DNA from: Acidobacteriaceae bacterium
GTDB taxonomy: Bacteria > Acidobacteriota > Terriglobia > Terriglobales > Acidobacteriaceae
Direction of reading: 5' to 3'
Assembly: GCA_030049955.1 (NCBI GenBank)
Contig: JASIJX010000082.1
Coordinates: 1-21,523, forward strand
Length of the DNA stretch: 21,523 nucleotides
A model generated the notes under the pieces. It was not told the origin of the DNA. It saw only the letters and a program-made list of their open reading frames with translations, and ran no database searches. This document shows positions 7,331-15,139 of the stretch, piece after piece; positions within the stretch are counted from its first letter, which is position 1, and each line of letters starts with the position of its first letter. The position numbers and the translations under genes are program-made.

Positions 7331-8206
7331 CTATATTGCCGCACCTACGCGGCGAAGCTTCTTGATAATTGGCAGCTCGCGCTCATAGACACGCTTGATG
7401 CCGTCTCCCTTTGCTTGCTCCCAAAGGCGGATATCACGCACCAGCCGCGTGATGCCATTTGGCTCGAGCGATGCCGCCTGATCTGAGCCCCAGCTTGCAC
7501 GATCGAGTGTAATGTGGCGTTCGACGCAGCTGGCGCCCAGTGCCGCAGCGCACACGCTTGTAGGAATGCCCGTCTCGTGTCCCGAGTACCCGATCGGCAC
7601 TCCGTACCGTCTCGCCATAATGGGGATCGCACGCAAATTGAGCTCATCATAATTTGCGGGATAGGTGCTGGTCGCATGCATCAAAACCAGGTTGTGTTTG
7701 CCCAGCACTTCCAGGGCATGATCGATCTCGTCGTAGGTGCTCATCCCAGTCGACAAGATAATTGGTTTCCCGGTTCTACGAATGCGCCGCAAGAGGCTAT
7801 CATCGGTCAGCGAGGCAGAGGCGATCTTGTAGATTGGCAAATGGAAGGACTCAAGAAAATCGACTGAGTCTTCGTCCCACGGAGAAGCAAACCAGGTCAT
7901 CTTTACCGATTTACAAAAGGCATCGATCTCCTCATACTCCTCTTGCTCAAACTCCAGACCGTATTTTAAGTCGCCGTTAGTAGGGCCAAATGGATTCTCG
8001 CGCGGCTTGGCCAGCTCTTCAGATGTATACACGACATCAACCGTGCGCTTCTGGAATTTAACGGCATCGCAACCCGCCGCAACAGCCACACTGATCAACC
8101 TCTTGGCAATATCGATATTGCCGCTGTGGTTGATGCCGATCTCCGCAATTATGTAGCAGGGCTCCTCGTCGCCGATCAGCCGGTTGCCCACCCTAACGGT
8201 ACCCAT
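7331..8206 (-). CDS. NeuB-family sialic/ulosonic acid synthase lacking the SAF domain
   Basis: The predicted protein has 291 residues, first gene of the minus-strand operon, with GGTGGGG seven bases before its ATG. NeuB TIM-barrel motifs are present: IIAEIGINHSGN (19-30), DAVKFQKR, then KIASASLTD, ILSTGMS, GYSGHETG and VERHITLD. NeuB enzymes condense phosphoenolpyruvate with an aldose to make a 2-keto-3-deoxy acid. Typical NeuB, LegI and PseI proteins are about 335-350 residues with a C-terminal antifreeze-like SAF domain that covers the active site of the partner subunit. That domain is absent here, and the gene simply ends after KKLRRVGAAI. With the KdsC-like phosphatase next door, a phosphorylated aldose substrate is plausible. 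No CMP-sugar synthetase or NeuC-type epimerase is visible in the window. Confidence 0.88.
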   Translation of the reverse strand: MGTVRVGNRLIGDEEPCYIIAEIGINHSGNIDIAKRLISVAVAAGCDAVKFQKRTVDVVYTSEELAKPRENPFGPTNGDLKYGLEFEQEEYEEIDAFCKSVKMTWFASPWDEDSVDFLESFHLPIYKIASASLTDDSLLRRIRRTGKPIILSTGMSTYDEIDHALEVLGKHNLVLMHATSTYPANYDELNLRAIPIMARRYGVPIGYSGHETGIPTSVCAAALGASCVERHITLDRASWGSDQAASLEPNGITRLVRDIRLWEQAKGDGIKRVYERELPIIKKLRRVGAAI

Positions 8207-8488
8207 AGGTTTGCCCCACCTGCGGCCTTCCCGGCCAAAACAGCCCGGCTGCCGTCGCTTTCAAGCCCAGTTCCGCGATCATCATACCAAGGACAGGACC
8301 GCAACCTCTGGGAATTGCGAAACATCAAGGTTACTGAAGAGTTTCGGGCCTCACCAACGGAGCAACAGGCGGCATCTTGACGTTGCCACCAACCAGCCCT
8401 CAACCTGGAGCAACGAAGCCGCCACCTGAGCCTCTGCCAACGGCCCAATGTCGCCATCACTCAGTCCACGAGGGTTTATTCTTGGTGC
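8207..8488. promoter_or_regulatory. divergent promoter region between the NeuB operon and the SDR gene
   Basis: These 282 bases separate two divergent transcription units and hold no gene I can support; the small frames here have no family features. On the minus strand TGGTATGAT (8281-8289) fits an extended -10 element about 75 bases before the NeuB start, but no matching -35 is seen. No clear plus-strand promoter was recognised. Confidence 0.4.
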
Positions 8489-9559
8489 GTGAAGCCCCTT
8501 CCGACTGAGGACCTCGAGCACGTCATGCGTCATACGCAGGCGCTATGGGAGGCGGCACGTGGGCGCCGCATCTTCATCACGGGAGGCACGGGATTCTTCG
8601 GCTCTTGGTTACTTGAGAGCCTGGCCTTCTGTAATAGCAGGCTCAAGCTCAATCTGTCGGCGACTGTTTTGAGCCGGAATCCGGACACCTTTATTCGCAG
8701 CATGCCGCACATAGCCCAAGAGGATTCGATTCGATTTCTGCGCGGGAACATACTCGACTTTCCATTTCCCGCTGAACACTTCGATTTCATCATTCACGCC
8801 GCTGCGCCGACTTCGGGTAACGAAGCTAGATCGCTCGATCTCCCCTCCAATATTGTTGCCGGGACGGAGCGCATGCTTGCCTTTACCCAGTCCGCCATTG
8901 CACGAAGATTCCTATTCACCAGTTCAGGCGCTGTCTACGGCCCTCAGCCCGCAACAGTCGGCCACGTCCCCGAGAGCTACATCGGCAAACCCGAAACGCC
9001 CTATGGCCAAGCCAAGCTGGCAAGCGAGGAGATGTGCTTTCAATGCTCGCAGGCTTGCGGCACAGAGTTCTCAATTGCCCGGTGTTTTGCTTTTGTGGGA
9101 CCGCATCTGCCACTGGACCAGCACTTCGCCATCGGCAACTTCATCGGCGATGCATTGGCTAGCAGAAAAATTCGCATCGCTGGCGACGGTGCACCTATGC
9201 GCTCGTACCTCTATGCGGCGGACCTCGCCATCTGGCTCTGGACTTTGCTGTTGCGGCCCCTTGACGTGAAATCCCGGCTGCAGATCTACAACGTGGGTTC
9301 TGGTGAAACCATCAGCATTCGCGATCTTGCTCGAGAAGTCGTCGAAGAGCTCAATCCCTCGCTGGACATCGAAATTGCGCAACAGACCACGCCCGGCGCA
9401 CAGCGCCAGCAATACGTGCCCGATGTGAGCAAGGCGAAATCAGAGCTCGGATTGTGGCAGACCATCGGACTACGCCAAGCCATCCGACGAACCGCCGATT
9501 GGCACCGCAAGCACGGGGACTACATCAGTTTTGGGAATCGTGTAAAGGCGCTGAGTTGA
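8489..9559 (+). CDS. extended SDR NAD-dependent sugar epimerase/dehydratase/reductase
   Basis: The predicted protein has 356 residues from a GTG. The cofactor motif is FITGGTGFFGSW at 29-40, with the GxxGxxG glycines at 32, 35 and 38. A DFIIHAAAPTS segment and TSSGAVYG follow. The catalytic pair is YGQAK with Y172 and K176, then ARCFAFVGP. This is the extended SDR architecture of nucleotide-sugar 4-epimerases, 4,6-dehydratases and 4-keto reductases. Given the CDP-sugar genes nearby, it could be the reductase that finishes a CDP-dideoxy or branched sugar, in the manner of RfbJ, RfbS or YerF. That is context inference; sequence alone cannot separate the activities. It is transcribed alone and convergent with rfbH, 60 bases away. 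An ATG at 8525 would shorten it by 12 residues and is equally plausible. Confidence 0.85.
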   Translation: MKPLPTEDLEHVMRHTQALWEAARGRRIFITGGTGFFGSWLLESLAFCNSRLKLNLSATVLSRNPDTFIRSMPHIAQEDSIRFLRGNILDFPFPAEHFDFIIHAAAPTSGNEARSLDLPSNIVAGTERMLAFTQSAIARRFLFTSSGAVYGPQPATVGHVPESYIGKPETPYGQAKLASEEMCFQCSQACGTEFSIARCFAFVGPHLPLDQHFAIGNFIGDALASRKIRIAGDGAPMRSYLYAADLAIWLWTLLLRPLDVKSRLQIYNVGSGETISIRDLAREVVEELNPSLDIEIAQQTTPGAQRQQYVPDVSKAKSELGLWQTIGLRQAIRRTADWHRKHGDYISFGNRVKALS

Positions 9560-9619
9560 TGAAAATTTGGACGATCAACCCGCTGGAAAATTTTGCAGAG
9601 ACTCGCTGCCTCAACTGGG

Positions 9620-11035
9620 CTACATCTTCGAGGTGCTCGCGCCAACTTCATGCGGAGCCGTCTTCAGCGCGCGAATTTGGCTCAATTCTTGGCCATTCTC
9701 ACGCGATCCGTCACCCATTTCTGACTTCAGCGCAAATTCCCTAATCACGTCCGCAACATAGATCAGCATTGGTTCTGTGAGAGCCGGATAAACGCCGATC
9801 CAGAAAGCGTTGTTCATCACGAAATCCGAATTAGCCAGACTTCCCACCACGCGGTGCGCGCAATCTTGGTAGGCGGGCTGGCGCAGCAGGTTTCCACCAA
9901 ACAACAACCGGGTGTGTATCTTCTTTGCTTCCAGTTCGAGAATCAATCCTTCTCGACGAAAGGGCGCATCCACGCGCACCGCGATTGGGAATCCGAACCA
10001 CGCCGGGTCCGATCCCTTTGTAGCCTGCGGTAGCACCAAAAACTTCTCGAGCGGCTCAAGCGCCGAGCGCAGAAAGCGAAAATTCTCTTTGCGCCTCTCG
10101 ATGAATTTGGGAAGTTTTTCGATTTGCGATGCGCCGAGGGCGGCCTGCATGTCGGTTGCTTTCAAGTTGTAGCCAATATGCGAATACGTGTATTTGTGGT
10201 CGTACCCGCACGGTAGCTCCCCCAACTGCCAATCGAATCGCTTGCCGCATGTATTTTCCTTGCCTGGATCGCACCAGCAGTCGCGGCCCCAATCGCGAAA
10301 CGAATCTATCAGCACCTTCAGGTCGGGATGATCTGTCAGCACTGCCCCGCCTTCACCCATGGTGATGTGGTGCGCTGGGTAGAAGCTTACGGTCGCAATG
10401 TCGCCGAATGTGCCGACTTTCCGTCCTTTCCAGGTCGAGCCAAGCGCATCGCAGCAGTCTTCGATCAGCCAGAGGTCGTACTTCTTTACAAAGGCTGTAA
10501 CCGCATCGAGGTCGAATACATTCCCCAGCGTGTGCGCGATCATGACCGCCCGGGTTTTACTGCTGCGTGCTGCCTCAAGCTGACTCACATCGATTTCGTA
10601 GGTTGGAAGGGTGACATCGACAAAAACTGGAACCATCCCATTCTGAAGGACCGGGTTCAGCGTGGTTGGGAAGCCGGCGGCAACGGTGATGATTTCGTCA
10701 CCCGGTTTGAGCCGTCGTTCACCAAGCTTTGGCGAGGTCAGGGCACTTACGGCAAGCAGGTTGGCTGATGAGCCAGAATTGACCAGCGAAGCACAGCGGA
10801 CTCCGACAAAGCGAGCTAACTTTCGCTCAAAATCCCTTGCAAAGCGTCCCGTCGTGAACCATAGGTCGAGAATCGAATCCACAGCGGAACTTACATCGTT
10901 ACCATCAATGACCTTTCCGGAAACCGGAACCGGCGATTCACCAGGCTTGAATTCGGTCGATGGGTGTGCTTCTACACAATACTCGGCGCATAGTTCGAGA
11001 ATCTGCTTCCGGAGCGATGCTGTCCTGTCTGTCAT
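9620..11035 (-). CDS. rfbH: RfbH: CDP-4-keto-6-deoxy-D-glucose 3-dehydratase (E1), PMP and [2Fe-2S] enzyme
   Basis: The predicted protein has 471 residues with the DegT/DnrJ aminotransferase fold. Two diagnostic features identify the C-3 dehydratase. First, the usual PLP lysine is replaced by histidine: [14 protein letters not shown] places H222 where the Yersinia enzyme has its catalytic His. Second, the iron-sulfur cysteines are spaced C195-X57-C253-X1-C255-X7-C263, exactly the C-X57-C-X-C-X7-C pattern of E1. The enzyme removes the C-3 hydroxyl of CDP-4-keto-6-deoxyglucose and needs an E3 ferredoxin-type reductase, not found in this window. It is divergent from rfbF, 139 bases apart, which suggests shared regulation. 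The C-terminal 30 residues extend beyond the usual family length of about 437 and look low in conservation. Confidence 0.95.
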   Translation of the reverse strand: MTDRTASLRKQILELCAEYCVEAHPSTEFKPGESPVPVSGKVIDGNDVSSAVDSILDLWFTTGRFARDFERKLARFVGVRCASLVNSGSSANLLAVSALTSPKLGERRLKPGDEIITVAAGFPTTLNPVLQNGMVPVFVDVTLPTYEIDVSQLEAARSSKTRAVMIAHTLGNVFDLDAVTAFVKKYDLWLIEDCCDALGSTWKGRKVGTFGDIATVSFYPAHHITMGEGGAVLTDHPDLKVLIDSFRDWGRDCWCDPGKENTCGKRFDWQLGELPCGYDHKYTYSHIGYNLKATDMQAALGASQIEKLPKFIERRKENFRFLRSALEPLEKFLVLPQATKGSDPAWFGFPIAVRVDAPFRREGLILELEAKKIHTRLLFGGNLLRQPAYQDCAHRVVGSLANSDFVMNNAFWIGVYPALTEPMLIYVADVIREFALKSEMGDGSRENGQELSQIRALKTAPHEVGASTSKM

Positions 11036-11174
11036 TGAGGGTCCAGGTACCCAGCATACAAAATTGCGAGTAGCCAGTGTAGTGTATGTACAGGTTCGAG
11101 ATTAAAACCAAAGGCACCCAACCCAGTCTGCTGATGATGGGCGATGCCTGTTTTGAGGGCGCTAAGGGGCTGAA
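11036..11174. promoter_or_regulatory. divergent promoter region between rfbH and rfbF
   Basis: This 139-base gap must contain promoters for both directions. Toward rfbF, TTGCGA (11069-11074) and TATGTA fit -35/-10 elements with a short 15-base spacer. Toward rfbH, TATGCT ends about 17 bases before the ATG. The segment also holds a tandem AGTGT-AGTGT. All matches are weak. The clearest element is AAGGGG (11164-11169), the ribosome binding site five bases before the rfbF ATG. Confidence 0.4.
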
Positions 11175-11945
11175 ATGAAGGCAGTTATTTTGGCAGGCGG
11201 AATGGGAACGAGGCTGAGTGAAGAAACCGTTGCTCGCCCAAAACCCATGGTAGAGATCGGAGGCAAACCGATTCTCTGGCACATCCTCAAAACCTATTCC
11301 CAGCACGGCATCAGCGACTTCATCATCTGTTGTGGTTACAAGGGATATCTGATCAAAGAGTACTTCGCCAATTATTTTCTGCACATGTCTGACGTAACCT
11401 TCGACATGCAAGAAAACCGGATGCAGGTACATCAGAGCGTCGCGGAGCCTTGGCGTGTCACGCTTGTGGACACAGGGGACAACGCAGGCACAGGAGGACG
11501 GCTACGAAAGATCGCGCCATATTTGCAAGGAGAAGACGCCTTTTGCATGACCTATGGAGACGGAGTGAGCGATCTTAATATCTCCGCGTCGATCGCCTTT
11601 CACAGGAGCCACGGTAAATTGGTGACGGTAACGGCCGTGCAGCCCACGGCCCGCTTCGGCGGCTTGAGCATCGTTGGAACGACCATCAGTGCATTCCGGG
11701 AAAAGCCCGAAGGGGAGGGAGGATGGATCAATGGCGGTTTCTTTGTCCTTTCGTCGGAGATCATGAGCGATATTCCCGACGAGAGCTCCATGTTTGAGCA
11801 AGAGCCCCTCCGGAAGCTGTCGTCAAGAAATCAGGTACAGGCGTTTTTTCATCACGGCTTCTGGCAGCCAATGGATACGATACGAGACAAACAAAGGCTG
11901 GAAGAGTTGTGGACTTCTGGGAGGGCTCCTTGGAAAACGTGGTAA
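11175..11945 (+). CDS. rfbF: glucose-1-phosphate cytidylyltransferase
   Basis: The predicted protein has 256 residues, matching the family length of about 257. The nucleotidyltransferase signature LAGGMGTRLSEET is at 6-18 and the PKPMVEIGGKPILWHI segment, with the active lysine K23, follows. The MTYGDGVSDLN stretch carries the metal-binding aspartates, and NGGFFV is near residue 194. The SEET variant is characteristic of the CTP-using enzyme rather than dTTP-using RmlA. It converts glucose-1-phosphate and CTP to CDP-glucose, the first step of the CDP-3,6-dideoxyhexose pathway. A good ribosome binding site precedes the ATG. The stop codon overlaps the likely start of rfbG, so the two genes form one operon. 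Confidence 0.96.
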   Translation: MKAVILAGGMGTRLSEETVARPKPMVEIGGKPILWHILKTYSQHGISDFIICCGYKGYLIKEYFANYFLHMSDVTFDMQENRMQVHQSVAEPWRVTLVDTGDNAGTGGRLRKIAPYLQGEDAFCMTYGDGVSDLNISASIAFHRSHGKLVTVTAVQPTARFGGLSIVGTTISAFREKPEGEGGWINGGFFVLSSEIMSDIPDESSMFEQEPLRKLSSRNQVQAFFHHGFWQPMDTIRDKQRLEELWTSGRAPWKTW

Positions 11946-13048
11946 ATCCTTGGCGGGAGCGACGCGTTTTCCTGACCGGCCACACAGGGTTTAAGGGCAG
12001 CTGGCTCGCGCTCTGGCTTGCCCGCCGCGGAGCTCAAATACGGGGATATGCGCTTGACCCGCCAACTGAACCCAATCTATTCACCGTAGCATCTGTGGCC
12101 ACCGTTCTCGATGACATTCGCGGCGATATTGGAGATTGCGCCAAGCTGGAATCCTCGATGACGGAGTTTGCCCCGGAGGTGGTCTTTCATCTTGCGGCGC
12201 AGCCTATCGTGCGGCGCTCATATGCTGAACCGCTTCTGACCTATTCGACAAATGTCATGGGAACGGCTCACCTTTTGGAGGCCGTTCGGAAGACTTCGAG
12301 CGTGCGCGCGGTGGTATGCATTTCCTCGGATAAGTCTTACCAGAATCAGGAATGGCATTGGTCTTATCGTGAAACTGACCTTCTCGGAGGTTTTGACCCG
12401 TACTCTTCCAGCAAGGCCTGCGCCGAGATGATCTGCGCGGCCTACCGCAGTTCTTTCTTCCCATTGAACCGCCTGCATGAGCACCGTGTCGCCTTGGCCA
12501 CCGCGCGTGCCGGCAATGTGATTGGCGGTGGAGATTGGTCGGAAGACCGCCTGATTCCAGACCTAATCCGAGGATTTCAGGTTGGTCAACCCGTGTTGAT
12601 TAGGCGGCCAACGGCAGTTCGTCCGTGGCAGCACGTGCTCGACCCCCTGTACGCATACATGCTGCTTGCAGAGAAACTACTCGAGGCGCCTTCGCGATAC
12701 TCCTCCTCGTTCAACATCGGTCCGAACGACGAGGATGTATGGTCGGTGGAGAGGATCGCGACAAGACTTGTCGCCATGTGGGGCGAGGGCGCGGCCTGGA
12801 TACGCGATTCCGATCCGGGCGTGCACGAGGGTCATTCTCTCAGGCTGGACAGCAGCAAAGCCCGAAGCGAGCTCGGCTGGCAGCCGCGTCTGAGGACCGA
12901 ATCGGCCTTGGAATGGACGATGAATTGGTACCGCGACTACCAACACGGCGCTGATATGAAGCAGTTAACCCTGGCTCAGATCGCTAGATTTGAGCGATCG
13001 CTCACTGACTGCGATCAACTTGCCAGCCGCTATACAACTTGCAAGTGA
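11939..13048 (+). CDS. rfbG: CDP-glucose 4,6-dehydratase
   Basis: The protein from the GTG at 11939 has 369 residues, near the family length of about 360. The Rossmann motif VFLTGHTGFKGSWLALWLAR, with glycines at 14, 17 and 20, is the hallmark of this family. AAQPIVRRSY, CISSDKSYQN and the catalytic YSSSK (Y155, K159) follow, then ARAGNVIGGGDW and RPWQHVLDP. It converts CDP-glucose to CDP-4-keto-6-deoxyglucose, the substrate of RfbH. Starts: a GTG at 11909 would add ten residues and overlap rfbF by 37 bases. I prefer 11939 because family members begin close to the PWRERRVFLTG stretch, although its purine-rich GGGAGGG is 13 bases away. The 3' end carries strong inverted repeats. Confidence 0.95.
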   Translation: MVNPWRERRVFLTGHTGFKGSWLALWLARRGAQIRGYALDPPTEPNLFTVASVATVLDDIRGDIGDCAKLESSMTEFAPEVVFHLAAQPIVRRSYAEPLLTYSTNVMGTAHLLEAVRKTSSVRAVVCISSDKSYQNQEWHWSYRETDLLGGFDPYSSSKACAEMICAAYRSSFFPLNRLHEHRVALATARAGNVIGGGDWSEDRLIPDLIRGFQVGQPVLIRRPTAVRPWQHVLDPLYAYMLLAEKLLEAPSRYSSSFNIGPNDEDVWSVERIATRLVAMWGEGAAWIRDSDPGVHEGHSLRLDSSKARSELGWQPRLRTESALEWTMNWYRDYQHGADMKQLTLAQIARFERSLTDCDQLASRYTTCK

Positions 13049-13053
13049 TCGCA
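12979..13053 (+). repeat. nested inverted repeats rich in GATCGC at the rfbG 3' end
   Basis: GATCGCT (12979-12985) pairs with AGCGATC (12993-12999) around a seven-base loop. GAGCGATCGCTC (12992-13003) is a perfect 12-base palindrome. TGCGATCAACTTGC (13010-13023) pairs with GCAAGTGATCGCA (13041-13053), with one bulged A and a 17-base loop that ends at the rfbG stop region. No T-run follows, so this is not a classical intrinsic terminator. It could stabilise the 3' end of the rfbFG message or bind a dimeric protein. Confidence 0.7.
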
Positions 13054-13167
13054 TGTTGTCAAGATCTCTCGGTAATTGATTTGAAGCAAGATCGGTCCTG
13101 CGCCAATGATGATGGCCGTCTCCTGCTTCATGCGGCGGTTTCGATTCCCTTCAGGCTGGCAATTCAG

Positions 13168-13173
13168 TATAAT
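13168..13173 (+). promoter_or_regulatory. candidate -10 box (TATAAT) upstream of the first GT-C-like gene
   Basis: A perfect TATAAT lies 69 bases before the ATG at 13243, in the 194-base gap after rfbG. With a 17-base spacer the -35 position reads TTCCCT, a poor match. It suggests that the membrane-protein genes can be transcribed separately from rfbFG. The rest of the gap shows no gene. Confidence 0.4.
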
Positions 13174-13242
13174 CGGCCCAATAAGCCAGCAAGTTGCAAA
13201 AAGGTCAAGGCCGCGTAATGAACGGCACTGCTCCGCAAAGTT

Positions 13243-14991
13243 ATGGTGTTATCTTCGGATGCTACCACCAGTCCTACGCTTCTGATCCTAGAGTGCAGCC
13301 TGACAGCATTCGCGCTCGTGATTTCTTTTGGGTGGCCGGAAATCGGGCAAGGCTTCTTCCGACAAATGGAACGGTGGTTTGGCCAGCTGGCGAAAAAAAG
13401 ATGGCTAGCCGTTTTCTCTGTCGCCTTAAGCGTATTGGTGCTGCGCTTGGCCATCCTTCCTCTATTTCCAGTTCCACTGCCGTTTAGTTCCGACGATTTC
13501 AGTTTTCTATTAGCGGGCGATACATTTGCACACTACAGGCTGACCAATCCGACGCCCACGATGTGGACTCATTTCGAGACCATCCACATCGCGATGAAAC
13601 CGACCTATCAATCGATGTACTTTCCAGGGCAGGGACTGATTCTTGCTGCCAGTAAGATCATCTTTGGTAATTCTTGGATTGGCCTGCTGATCGTAAGCGC
13701 AGTGATGTGCGCAGCGCTTTGCTGGATGCTGCAGGCGTGGCTTCCGCCCAATTGGGCGCTGCTTGGCGGGATGATCGCTGTTCTGCGGCTGGGGGTTTTC
13801 AGCTACTGGACCAACACGTACCACGCTGCGGGTTCGCTTGCGGCGCTCGGTGGAGCGCTAATTTTAGGCGGCCTACCGCGACTGATGAGAGCGGCGAGGC
13901 TTCGCTATGCCGTGCTGATAGGCATCGGCGCCGCGATATTGGTTCTTACGCGACCATACGAGGGTTTACTGCTTTGCCTGCCGGTCGGCGTTGTACTGGC
14001 CAACTGGATGTGGAAAGGCAAGAACCGGCCAAGCGCCGCGGCACTAGCGCGAATAACTGCAGCGACGCTGGTATTTGGTGTTGTTGCTGTGGCGTGGATG
14101 GGCTACTACGACTATCGCGCCTTCGGCAATCCGCTGACTCCTCCTTACACAGTGGACCGCAACACTTACGCAATTGCCCCATACTATGTGTGGCAGCAGG
14201 CGCGGCCAGAGCCTAAGTACAGATATAAAGAGATGCGGGCTTTCTACCACACCGAATTAGACTTCTATACTCATATCCATTCCGTGAAGGGGTTTGTGCC
14301 GTACACTTTGGCGAAAGCCGGATTCACATTCCTCTTCTTCGCCGGTTTTGCACTGCTTCCTCCATTGCTTATGGTGCGCCATATCTTTCTAGATCGGCGC
14401 ATCCGTTTCCTCGTTCTGTGCGTGTTGGTGCTTGCAGCTGGGATGATAATCGAGATCTATCTCCTGCCGCACTATGTGGCGCCTTTCACCGCGGCTTTCT
14501 ATGCGATCGGTTTACAAGCTATGCGGCACACGCGGTTTTGGAAGCCGGAGGGCAGGCCAGTGGGGTTGGCTTTGGTGCGGCTGACGGTTGTGATTTGTGT
14601 GTTGATGGCCGGAGTACGGGTGGCTGCAAAAACCATGCATTTTGGACCGCACGAATTCCCACCAAGCGACTGGAATGAAACCTGGTTCGGTCCAGGCCAT
14701 TTTGGCACTGAGCGAGCGCGAATTGAAGCCCGACTCAGCAAGCTCCCTGGAGAGCAATTGGCGATCGTCCGCTATAGCCCTGGCCACAACCCGGCGGACG
14801 AATGGGTTTATAACCGCGCGGACATCGATGCTTCCAAAGTCGTGTGGGCACGAGATGCAGGTGCTATTGATAATTTAGAGTTGATCCATTACTACCGGAA
14901 CCGGAAGGTTTGGCTGGTTGAGCCGGATGTGACACCTGCAAGAGTTCTGCCTTACTCAGCGCCGGAAGACGCTGCCCATCCCTCCTGGTAA
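13243..14991 (+). CDS. multi-pass membrane protein, probable GT-C-type glycosyltransferase
   Basis: The predicted protein has 582 residues, with roughly ten hydrophobic segments, the first at about 11-30 and 55-78. After the second comes PFSSDDFSFLLAGD with D84 and D85, the position and type of acidic motif found in the first extracytoplasmic loop of GT-C enzymes such as PMT and ArnT. A second loop contains ATRPYEG-like residues (LTRPYEGLLL near 227-236). The C-terminal 110 residues are soluble. GT-C enzymes use polyprenyl-phosphate sugars outside the membrane, which fits the GtrA/GtrB-like genes in this locus. I recognise no named family, and the donor and acceptor are unknown. The ATG has no clear ribosome binding site, so the N-terminus is uncertain. 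Confidence 0.75.
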   Translation: MVLSSDATTSPTLLILECSLTAFALVISFGWPEIGQGFFRQMERWFGQLAKKRWLAVFSVALSVLVLRLAILPLFPVPLPFSSDDFSFLLAGDTFAHYRLTNPTPTMWTHFETIHIAMKPTYQSMYFPGQGLILAASKIIFGNSWIGLLIVSAVMCAALCWMLQAWLPPNWALLGGMIAVLRLGVFSYWTNTYHAAGSLAALGGALILGGLPRLMRAARLRYAVLIGIGAAILVLTRPYEGLLLCLPVGVVLANWMWKGKNRPSAAALARITAATLVFGVVAVAWMGYYDYRAFGNPLTPPYTVDRNTYAIAPYYVWQQARPEPKYRYKEMRAFYHTELDFYTHIHSVKGFVPYTLAKAGFTFLFFAGFALLPPLLMVRHIFLDRRIRFLVLCVLVLAAGMIIEIYLLPHYVAPFTAAFYAIGLQAMRHTRFWKPEGRPVGLALVRLTVVICVLMAGVRVAAKTMHFGPHEFPPSDWNETWFGPGHFGTERARIEARLSKLPGEQLAIVRYSPGHNPADEWVYNRADIDASKVVWARDAGAIDNLELIHYYRNRKVWLVEPDVTPARVLPYSAPEDAAHPSW

Positions 14992-15127
14992 GTCATTCAC
15001 CGGGGGTGTCGGGGCTCGACTGTTGAGTCTTTGCGTAGTTGATGGCACAGATCGATATGCTTTGTATGGCTTCGGTAGAGAACGGGGGAACAAGACCGGT
15101 CCAAAGTCCGGTGCGGCCCTCGCGCCC

Positions 15128-15132
15128 GGGAG
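15128..15132 (+). promoter_or_regulatory. ribosome binding site that fixes the start of the second GT-C-like gene
   Basis: GGGAG lies seven bases before the ATG at 15140. It favours this start over the TTG at 15023, which would add 39 polar residues with no visible family features. Confidence 0.55.
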
Positions 15133-15139
15133 AAAAGGG

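Noticed and set aside
8207..8533. Small frames on both strands in the divergent gap before the SDR gene
   Set aside because: No recognisable motif, and compositions rich in Arg, Ser and Trp; one also runs into the SDR coding region. Treated as promoter region.
9560..9619. Near-repeated GAAAATTT elements in the convergent gap between the SDR gene and rfbH as a bidirectional terminator
   Set aside because: The elements are mainly direct repeats with no GC-rich stem, so they do not support a terminator call.
12992..13003. GCGATCGC core as a cyanobacterial HIP1 element
   Set aside because: It matches the octamer, but only one copy was noticed and the gene content does not suggest a cyanobacterium. 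It is better explained as part of the local dyad cluster.
13194..13487. Plus-strand frame of 97 codons at the start of the first GT-C-like gene
   Set aside because: It overlaps the hydrophobic membrane-protein frame and shows no membrane or domain features of its own.
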